A stretch of DNA of 64,000 nt from Sarcocystis neurona. Its lineage: Eukaryota; Apicomplexa; Conoidasida; Eucoccidiorida; Sarcocystidae. Below the pieces are notes generated by a model. It was not told the DNA's origin, did no database searches, and saw only the letters and a list, made by a program, of their open reading frames with translations. The stretch lies in assembly GCA_000727475.1 (NCBI GenBank), contig KL647296.1, forward strand, positions 1 through 64,000, given 5' to 3'. Position 1 is the first letter of the stretch. Each line of letters opens with the position of its first letter. Below, piece after piece: positions 55,901 through 62,100 of this stretch. The position numbers and the translations under genes are program-made.

Positions 55901-58900
55901 CGAAGTACTACCTCAGGTGCGAAGAAAGACGCAAGCCCACCCGCAGCCACGGGGTGAGTCACTGAGAGGCACACACACGACCGCGGTGTACAGCACCTCT
56001 CCACTTACGTGAAGCAGCGACGACAAAGCACGTGGCACAAGGAAAGGGCGTGTTTCTGACAGAGAGAATGGGGAGACGCATACAAACACGCGCACGCCCA
56101 GGTGATTAAACAAAAAAGCAGCCGCGCGCGGGTGTACACTTGAATATTCGGGCATACACACACGTGTATGTGCGCAACCATATTTATGTTGGGATTTCTA
56201 CGCTTATAGTCAGACGGCGCACGGAGTGTACACAGGCACGTGTATACCTGCCTACAGGCTCCAAAGGCTCTTGTCCTCGACTGTGGATTCTTAGGGTCTG
56301 GAAAGCCTGTGTACTAGTATAGCCGCGGTGGTAGGTACACACAGTCAACGAAATATATATATATATATATATATATAGGCATAGCTTTGTACGCGTATGA
56401 ACAGGTATAAGTGTGATCGCACCGCAGGCGTCGGAGTGCATCAAGCAGCAGCACGCAATCCTGGACGTCCCCTTTTTTCTCTTCGCATCGCCAGTAGAAG
56501 GCCTCTGTGATCCCCTGTAGGACGAGAGGACAGCAGCAGCTGCCTCGTTGAAGTGCTGCTGCTGTTTGCTGCAGCTGTCGAGCGGAGAAGCGGGGCAGTT
56601 CCAGCAGCACGAGCAGCAGCACTGACTGCCACGCTTGCGGCGTACGGACGCCAGAACGCGCCAAGTCAGCGAGTGCACATACTAAAACATGCTTGGAAAT
56701 ATATGGTTGAGGCGCTGGGCTGCGGTGTCTCTCCTGCGGCTGAACATCACGCAGGCAGTACTGCCCAGGGGAGACGTCCTCCGTTTGCTGCCGTTGCTTC
56801 CGCGGCTGCGCAGACGACAGCTGCTGCTGCTGCGAAGGTTTGTCGCCTGCAGCGGAGACGTATCGTGTTGGTTTTTTCGCACTGTGACGTGTTGCTGCAG
56901 CTGCTGCTGCTGCTCCGTCTCCTCCTGTTGATCCACCCGCATCAAAGGAGGCACCATTACCAGCAGTGCGGCGGGCAGCGGCAGGAGATTCGGCAGCAGC
57001 GAGAGCGGCAGCCGACGAGGGAGCGCCACGAGCGGCAGGCTTCCCACCAGCATGTTGAAGCTGGTGGTGGGCACCGGCAGAAGACAGATGCTCCTCTTGA
57101 GTAACAGTGGCCTCAGAAGCAGACGTGGCGGGACTCGTATTCAGTCGGAGAGATGGAATCGACGGGAATTCTTCTGGCAAAGCGGTGGACGGTGAAGCGC
57201 AGAAAGGAGAAAGAACACTGGTAGACTTCTTCCGCAGAGACCGCCGTTGCATTTCGTAGATTTCTTCAAATATTGATAAGTACGTTGATGCGTTAGCATC
57301 GTCCATCTGAGACGCACACGTTCCCTCTTCTGCCGCTGTGATAGGTGAACTTGCAGCCTTTACTGCCCTGTTCGCTGTCGCTGCTGTTGACGCTACTGCT
57401 GCTTGCTCCGCTGTTGCTGGCGACGAAGAGATGAAGCAGCGGGAAGCAGCGGCCGCACGCAGCTGTCGTGAAAGCCCCTCAGGTAGCGCGTCACGGGGTG
57501 CAGCTACCAGTTCACACCGACACTGCAGGCGCTGTTGCCGGTGTTGCGCACGCTGGTCCTCCCGCGGCTGCTGTCGCCCCTGCTGCTGCCGATCCCGCTG
57601 CTCCTCGTGGTGTTGCAGACAGTGCGGCTGCTGATAATTCTGAGAATGCCGTTCCTGCTGTGGATGGTGCTGCTGCCAGTGCTGTTGCTGCTGCGCCTCC
57701 TGAGACTGCCGCCACTGCTGCTGTTCCAGGTCACGTTTCTGCAACTGCTCTAACCGTTTCCCTTCGGCCTGCTGGTGCTGGCCCTGTGCGTTCTGCTGCA
57801 GTCGTTGCCGCTCCTGCGGCACCACAGGCAAAGCAGCAGCTGTGCGATTCGCCGCTCTCCAGCGACAGTGACACGCCCCTGGTCGTCGTCGTCGTTTCAA
57901 GAAGCAAAGCACTCCCAGCGGTCTACCAAAGGCGCATCGAGAGGCAAAGGACGCGTTGGCAGGAAGAGAACAAAACGAGGTACGACGTGAAGCCAAAAAA
58001 ATTAAAGTGCGATACGGAAGCAAAGTCCCAGCTGCATTGTGACGAGAGCAATCGTCCACCAAGTGATATCTCGAAGCAAAAGAAGCAAATGATGAATAAA
58101 TTGGCAAAAAAGAGAGAGAATTAGAACAAGCAGCAGGAGAGGGATTCGGAGGTGGCAAGGGCAGGACGTGCACGACGGCTGCAGCGGGAATCAGGTGTTG
58201 TTGCATGCGAGGTAACCGAGCAGTCGCTTTTTCACGCTGCTCTTGCCAGGGAGACTGTTTGGCGACAAGGCAAAGACGCAGCATCCTCCTGTCTCCTTTG
58301 TCTCCTCCTACGCCGCTGCTTCCGCTGCCGTTGCTGCTGCTTTCTCTCTTGCAACGGTAGAGCCAACTTGCGCGCCCCTTGCAAGTGCTGTTGCCGCTAT
58401 CGCTTCTGCTGTTACGATCGCTGCTGCTGTTGTCGCTGAGTCCAGCGCCAGCGCTGCTGGCTTTCCACGAGATTCTGCTGCTGTTGCGTCGGCTAGGCGC
58501 GATGCTGGTGCTGTGGACTCGATCGGATCTGCCGCCGCTTGGGCTGCTCACGCTGGTGAGTTCTCCGCAGGCGTTCCTGCTGCCAACGAGAAGCTCGGTG
58601 CTTCGGCTGCTGCTGCAGTCGCTACTACCCTGCTGTCGCTCCTCAAGGGCCCCCTTTTTCGTGATGGTGACGTTTACGCTGCTGCCGGCGTGGGAAATTT
58701 TGCTGCTTCCGGCGTGGGAAATGTTGCTGGTCCCGGTGGTGGAAATTTTGCTGCTGCGGGCGTGGGAAATTTGGCTGCTGCGGGCGTTTGAAATTTTGTT
58801 GCCGCAGTGGGCTCGCCTCTGTCTAGTGCAAGCAGCGCAGCCCAGCAGGCACCTGGTGCTCCTGTGCTGCTGCTGCCTTGTCAGCGCGGCTGCCGCCATA

Positions 58901-58944
58901 GAAACAAACGGAAGCAGTGTCAACTTTCCTCTCTGCTGTTGCAT
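36183..58944 (-). CDS. Locus B: multi-exon helical-repeat protein, HPR/RAP-FASTK-like (tentative)
   Basis: A minus-strand gene of about 23 kb, from a likely ATG at 58944 (or 58899) to a TGA at 36183-36185. The first exon is Gln/Ala/Ser-rich and ends in helices. It is followed by a chain of small exons encoding helix-turn-helix units with patterns such as LSP..LAW....L, YR....L...L..HLL and FYW.VL..V....L, typical of FASTK/RAP/heptatricopeptide organellar RNA-binding proteins. Long exons follow at 45077-42434, 40274-38425 and 37890-36183. Splice phases agree for 56423 to 55558, 52347 to 52126, 45458 through 45405 and 45077 to 41530, 40382 to 40274, and 38425 to 38164. The Arg-rich N-terminus (MAAAALTRQQQHRSTR) would suit mitochondrial import. 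No RAP domain was seen at the C-terminus, so this may be an HPR-only protein or two adjacent genes. Confidence 0.55.
38425..40551 (-). CDS. Locus B exons about 40382-40551 and 38425-40274
   Basis: The first exon ends at a gtatgt donor (40381) and reads LLYSTALGYLSLSTRHAICA; it joins in phase 0 to 40274 after gcgtgttcttgcag. The second begins LMQHAMKRWSALRRSFLTPY and IHHEMRQVQQTCPQALAVV, includes a C-x2-C (RCLYCRILRD), Ser-rich spacers, and more helix-like sequence (DLTILSLLKGVPLLREASAA, LQFLVGHIHWAVTLVAK, VILHLLSVLRLVNQ). It ends phase 2 at gtatgt (38424). The 5' boundary of the first exon is uncertain. Confidence 0.55.
41234..41530 (-). CDS. Locus B exon
   Basis: Acceptor gtgcttaaatcag and donor gtatgc (41233) give exactly 99 codons in phase 0 to 0, matching the 42434 donor. 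It encodes QKLWERLLKGKRHPQARRLL, HRRYFRMACRLRALDLPQGY and NVRRRFIGRRLARNYYR. It is strongly basic with aromatic residues, which suits nucleic-acid binding, but matches no family I can name. Confidence 0.6.
42434..45077 (-). CDS. Locus B large internal exon, low-complexity
   Basis: The acceptor is cattttattgcag (strong) and the donor gtacga (42433). The 2,644-nt exon is open throughout. It starts with Gln-rich sequence (44780-44910), contains a helical stretch DASVAAAMLQACAETDHRNV and LLSCLIASLKVA (about 44020-44150), a long Ser/Arg/Glu-rich region, and ends in basic sequence GRSFFQRLRQAAML and ERRLSTEE. Apart from the helix-like patch I recognise no domain. Amino-acid composition and open length on only this strand and frame support coding. 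Confidence 0.6.
45307..45458 (-). CDS. Locus B exons 45426-45458 (33 nt) and 45307-45405
   Basis: The micro-exon has a long pyrimidine-rich acceptor (ending gttgaacag) and a gtgagc donor. The next exon has acceptor gactgcag and donor gtaaga and encodes FLLIDLFALPLRALIPLPDT and SWRQH. Both are phase 2 to phase 2, and the large exon starting at 45077 also begins in phase 2, so the chain is frame-consistent. A possible additional exon at about 45724-45815 reads NNTRDSAAGQTELPVPGELR before a gtaact donor. Confidence 0.5.
45459..46699. other. Interval in locus B with little recognisable coding
   Basis: Apart from the possible small exon at about 45724-45815, I see no convincing exon on either strand. 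The stretch contains AT-rich microsatellite-like sequence (45890-45980) and an imperfect tandem pair of about 43 bases each (46275-46360, built on cacggctgc). It is most likely intronic. Confidence 0.4.
46700..46889 (-). CDS. Locus B exon: helical repeat, 3' end uncertain
   Basis: Acceptor cgctgcccacag; reads LPRLANNAALIDAVTEEA, VVLSPLCLAWVFSLMSCAG and LF. L-S-P-x-x-L-A-W-V-x-x-x-x-x-x-x-G is the best single match to the HPR/FASTK hairpin in the window. Several weak donors occur between 46720 and 46790, and the frame reaches a stop at 46695, so the exon must end before that. Confidence 0.5.
47210..47309 (-). CDS. Locus B exon: helical repeat
   Basis: Acceptor gctgcatgcag and donor gtgagg (47209) bound a 100-nt exon reading LVSALTSLASLSYRHRTLHA and CLSRHLLRSVLPP, ending phase 1. 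The A-L-x-x-L-A-x-L-x-Y-R-x-x-x-L pattern is the core RAP/HPR signature. A further possible exon (about 47015-47100, PVTSLARARGRLP) would restore phase to the next one. Confidence 0.6.
48500..48722. repeat. 15-bp minisatellite (cagcgagagcgacag unit), about 15 copies
   Basis: Nearly perfect head-to-tail copies; the first two carry gatc instead of gagc. Degenerate (agcagcg)-type sequence extends upstream to about 48240. Because the unit is a multiple of three and lacks stops, several frames on both strands are open across it, giving Ala/Thr-, Leu/Ser- or Cys/Arg-repeats. It lies between two firm exons of locus B (48968 and 47309) and is probably intronic, but coding in locus B cannot be excluded. 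Confidence 0.75.
48968..49061 (-). CDS. Locus B exon: helical repeat
   Basis: Acceptor cttgtcttccgcag and donor gtaagt (48967) bound a 94-nt exon reading SLLSRYHYRDTSLLNKLG and EKHVNNYPPEM. R-Y-H-Y-R-D-x-x-L-L-x-x-L fits the second helix of an HPR-type hairpin. It lies between the 49.4-kb hairpin and the 48.5-kb minisatellite. Confidence 0.6.
49371..49458. repeat. Inverted repeat (hairpin) in a locus B intron
   Basis: The 26 bases at 49371-49396 (starting atacagatataatg) are the reverse complement of 49433-49458 with one mismatch. Pairing continues imperfectly inward (gcgcacatgtatgc against gtatacatttgtgt), leaving a loop of only a few bases. Confidence 0.75.
50851..51220 (-). CDS. Locus B exons about 51095-51220 and 50851-51014
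   Basis: The first (acceptor tatcactag, donor gtgtat) reads GMEGLASLLYAQQQSKALCL and MVHSLCVSFIDV. The second (acceptor gagaagcag, donor gtgagc at 50850) reads IPPVLSIQKQLVMRAAGG, VDLHRFICLLQALKQHTEQ and MTPAQTTFLLKY. The motif M-T-P-A-Q-x-x-x-L-L is the L-S/T-P-x-x-L helix start typical of HPR/FASTK repeats. The phase into the first of these does not fit the preceding exon as drawn, so a neighbouring boundary is probably wrong. Confidence 0.55.
51786..52126 (-). CDS. Locus B small exons 52068-52126 and 51786-51844
   Basis: 52068-52126 (59 nt) joins in phase 0 to the 52347 donor and reads AVLLESCVTHSGYVTKVW, ending phase 2 before gtacac. 51786-51844 follows tccctgtag and, in phase 2, reads RRASVEKSFFCALLRS before gtaacg. 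Both acceptors are modest, so these are supported mainly by phase agreement and helical composition. Confidence 0.4.
52347..52950 (-). CDS. Locus B exon: helical repeats with Gln-rich insertion
   Basis: The 5' end is near 52950 (acceptor probably ctcgtag). It encodes AVYERLCMHLYNRSRDV and VRMAACMQEALLSPGNSAL, then a low-complexity insertion of about 60 residues (Ala, then Gln/His; 52680-52860), then FLPALLHLGRAFVQAKLL, WLVRDLLVYRCC and ESVLAILLALVE. The donor gtatta at 52346 is phase 0. The insertion sits between helices, as homopolymer insertions often do in eimeriid proteins. The frame and helical character are clear; the 5' boundary is not. Confidence 0.6.
54288..54436 (-). CDS. Locus B exon: helical repeat
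   Basis: Acceptor agctgtttttcgacag and a strong gtgagt donor at 54287 bound a 149-nt exon. It encodes VTAEELKHPSFYWGVLTTVQ and SLHPPEIVAFARLLPRL. The Y-W-x-x-L-x-x-x-Q plus P-E-I-x-x-F-A-x-L pattern closely resembles a FASTK/HPR helical hairpin, which makes this one of the best pieces of evidence for the family. Confidence 0.6.
55200..55318 (-). CDS. Locus B exon: helical repeat
   Basis: The acceptor gcgttctgcag lies just inside a CAG/CTG-rich stretch; phase 0 continues from the exon above. It encodes QLCDSASLSLSHPLVVRASA and HLQHLGGDSG. The best donor is gtatct at 55199 (phase 2). The 3' boundary is less certain because the frame stays open to about 55010. Confidence 0.5.
55456..55558 (-). 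CDS. Locus B exon: helical repeat
   Basis: Acceptor acgtctgcag, donor gtaagt at 55455. Phase 2 joins exactly to the 56423 donor. It encodes RHVNKIVERIREG and LTISLCLKLLRFF, an amphipathic helix pair. The exact phase match over an intron of about 860 bases with consensus sites makes this one of the firmest joins in the locus. Confidence 0.65.
56423..58944 (-). CDS. Locus B first exon: low-complexity N-terminus and first helical repeats
   Basis: The frame is open without interruption for over 900 codons. The candidate start ATGs (58944, 58899) precede a basic stretch. Next come four or five imperfect 9-residue repeats based on ISHAGSSK (58675-58800), Ser/Asn-rich sequence, a Gln/His-rich region (57500-57760; QQQQHWQQHHPQQERHSQNY) and Ala-rich sequence. 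The conserved part lies at the end: HVLVCALADLARSGVRT, LELPRFSARQLQQTAAAL and DVQDCVLLLDALRRL (56700-56424). The donor gtgcga at 56422 leaves phase 2, which matches the next exon. Low-complexity coding of this sort is typical of coccidian, especially eimeriid, genes. Hidden introns in the repetitive part are possible. Confidence 0.55.
58675..58800. repeat. 27-bp imperfect tandem repeat, coding in locus B exon 1
   Basis: About five copies of a unit of the form gctgctgcgggcgtgggaaatttt. On the minus strand each gives a nine-residue unit of the ISHAGSSK type; the plus strand is also open. Confidence 0.65.
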
Positions 58945-59116
58945 TCTTACTAGGTGGCCGCTTCCCTCTTCTCGTCCGCGCCAGACATTCCCCGAGCAAG
59001 CAGACCTAGATATATACACATACATGTAGACACATATATATACATATATGTATATGTGTAAATTAACGGATGGCACCCTTCGGTATGTCACCTGATTTAC
59101 GTATTAACTGGTAACG
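58945..59116. promoter_or_regulatory. Putative bidirectional promoter between loci B and C
   Basis: About 170 bases separate the candidate start codons of locus B (58944, minus) and locus C (59117, plus). The interval includes a TA-rich stretch (59010-59060). No defined initiator or TATA element can be assigned; the call rests only on the head-to-head arrangement. Confidence 0.35.
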
Positions 59117-62100
59117 ATGCGCGTGCTCACGCATGCGATAGAAGTGAAAGTGCAGCGTCAAGCAGGTCGCGCTGCTGGCAATTTGGTCGCCTTCGTGCGC
59201 GAGGGAACCTGCGGCTCTTTCAGGCGTGTTGCTGATATTTCCTGATCCTGCCCCCCCCCCGGTGGAAGGCTACCCACTTCCAAGTCGTGAGGCAGGAGGC
59301 CAGAAACGAACCGTTGTCTACATTAGGGGACCCGTCAGAGAGGTGCTGCAGTCCCCCGGCTTCGATGCGACGACACCGTTCTCCTCCCGCCACAGGCAAC
59401 GAAGTCGGCCGTCTCTGTCCCTAAAATGATTTCCAAATGCGTTCTTGGCAAGTGCGTAAAAACTGCGGACGACGCAGTGTGGCGTATCATCAGGGGCACA
59501 AGGGGCGATGTCCTCGCTACTACACACCAGACCGCAGCATCTCTCACTCGAGCAACCCAGGTGTCCCCAGCAGGCCGGCCGCTGCAAGTTTTCCGCAGTA
59601 TTCGGGAACTCTGAAGCGGCTTGCTGCTGCTGCGGCCGCAGGAAGAAGGAAAGGGTTGAGAGAGGAACGCACAGCTTCTTGCCTAATGCGAACGTCTGCG
59701 CGCAGGCCGTCGCTAGATCTGCAGACTTTTGAACAGGACAAAGCATTTACGTAACTCGTACAGAGAGCCCGTAATGCAAAGGAGAGAAACGAAGGGTTTG
59801 CTGCAGCACGCGAGGGGGGGCAGACGGAATCCGCATGCACGCACGCGTGTTAGTCAGCGGCGACTCATGTGAGGATAGAAAGGTTCGGAGGATCTCGTGA
59901 AGCCTGGACCACAGCGTGCTGCGCAGGTGCTGTCAACAAGGCGAGTTCTACACGGCGCTAGCACTGGAGAAGAACACAACACAGAGGACGAACGACATTT
60001 TCTCTGTGTGGGACTGGGCTTTGGCATCCAGACGGACCCTTTCGAAGAAGAAGAAGAAAGTGGCATCGACGTGCTGCTTGTCGATGGGTAAGGACTGTTC
60101 CTGGATGATGAGTTATCTCCAAGAAGAACAGCAGAAGGCGCAATTCTGTGGCAGCGGGTTCTTTTTTGCTTCAAGAACCGTTCACCTGCCAGAGTTGGTC
60201 TTCGTCCGAGTCTGCAGCCTGTTTTTCCCATTTGCAGAAAGTTTGCTTCACGCCTGAGAGGTAGTAGCGAGGGGCACGTACAGACGACCGGGAGCTCAAG
60301 GAAAGACACACCGTGTCAACTCGCATGTAGACAGTGAAGGCGGCAGCAGAGGCCCCCCTTCGATGGAGCAACTGCCAACTCGAAGCGCGCGCCGCTCGGA
60401 AAAAGGGGGAACACTCGCTGCCGTTGCTAGATTCACCCGCACACGTACATGCAGACCCGTGCTACGCGCTACTGGAAGCATGTATCCAGGAAGGCAGGTG
60501 GTCCGGTCTTCTTGTTCCCACCCGAAGGAGAGGAAAACTCCACGCGAAGGGGTGAGGAGATCTAAAGGGAAAAGAAAGATTCGAAGCGAGTGCGAGCACA
60601 TCGAACGAGAGAATGGTCAAAGGACGGTTCAAGAAAAATTGTGCCGCATGCGCAGGAACCCGTGCGGCAGGCACAGCACGAGATCTCTTCTGAACTAAAG
60701 AGATCTCACGTTCCCGTATATATAGGGGGAAGTCACCAAAAATACACCTGCTTGCCTGGACAGGTAGTCACGGACACAACAGCACTTCATACATACCACC
60801 TGCGTGTGCGTGGTGGCCTGCAATAAAAGGATTTTTTCGACCAAGGGGTAGACAGGATGTATGTACCTCCTGCACACCTTACGGAGAAACGTGTCTAGCG
60901 CTACTAAAGTCCTTCACTTCGTCGAGAATAAAAGAAGCCAGCGTACTTCCAAATAAAAAGCTTTCTACACTTTTCCACGCAGACAACAAGAGCTTCGCGA
61001 GAGTTCCCCCGAAGAAGAGACACGTGACTCGTATTAAGGCCGCATATCTTTTTCCAGTAGCAGCGCGAAATAGGAAAGGCGAAGACATGAAGAATTAGCC
61101 CTTTCAAATACAGTCGGCTGCATAGAAATCCAAAATAGTATCTGGGAGGAGTTAAAATTGGGCCCACGACGCGACGGAACGCATTCACCGCAACGGCTTG
61201 CCTGGTGGTCGGATCGAGAAGGGTCGTATCCTCGTGGATATGTAGACTGTGGAAGGCCGAAGTCAGTTTTCTCTTTTTTCAAAGAGACCCTGGCTGCAGA
61301 GAATGAAGAACACCAGATCTCACAGACCATCTTACAAACGATTCTTCTGTTCACGCGTGACATGATAAAGCAGTTTCCTCAGTGCACCGTAGAAAGTAAA
61401 AGGACCTCCCGCTCGACTGATTACTGCAGTGTGGCCACGTATAGAGTTGTTGCGTGGGACCCGAATAGAACATCTTTCCTGTCACGTGCAGAAGGTCGTG
61501 AGTAATTCTTCGCTGTTTTACACTACTAGGCTAACAGCGTTGAAGTCTCACATGCCGCAGATCCCGCTATCTGTGTGTAGCATAGAAGAATTGTGTGGGA
61601 ATCCACACTCCGATACACAGTTGTCGCTCATAGAGACGTTGGGATCCACATGCGGACAGATGGGAGAAAGCACCATCAAAGAACACACTACACTTGTGCG
61701 CTTTCCTGCGTTTGGGTAGCAGGTGTCGCCGCAGGACATGCGTAACGCAGCGGCGTCTGCGGAAATAGAGAAACGCAAACAAGCGTATTTAGTCGGATGG
61801 TGGAATCATATATACAAGTGTGCATAAATACAGCGACAACAGCTCGTGTAGCCGCATTCATGGACATATATGGAAACTGAGACAATGCTGTGAAGACACA
61901 AATGAACGTGGAGCGGGGATATTACAGTGGAGGGGGAGAAAAGGAGTGATGTGCAGCAGCAGGAAAGTATTCCAAAGGTGCTTGCGGGATGTCAACCATG
62001 TCTGAGAATAGAAAACGCGGAGGGCGGGCGTTTAGATGGTCAACTCGCATGCACAGACACCGATTTCGAGGCGCGGCGTGCACCGTTATCGGTGGGAAGC

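Noticed and set aside
57468..58791. Plus-strand Ala- and Val-rich open frames opposite locus B exon 1
   Set aside because: They mirror CAG/GCA repeats of the minus-strand coding sequence. The conserved helical end and phase-matched splice sites are on the minus strand.
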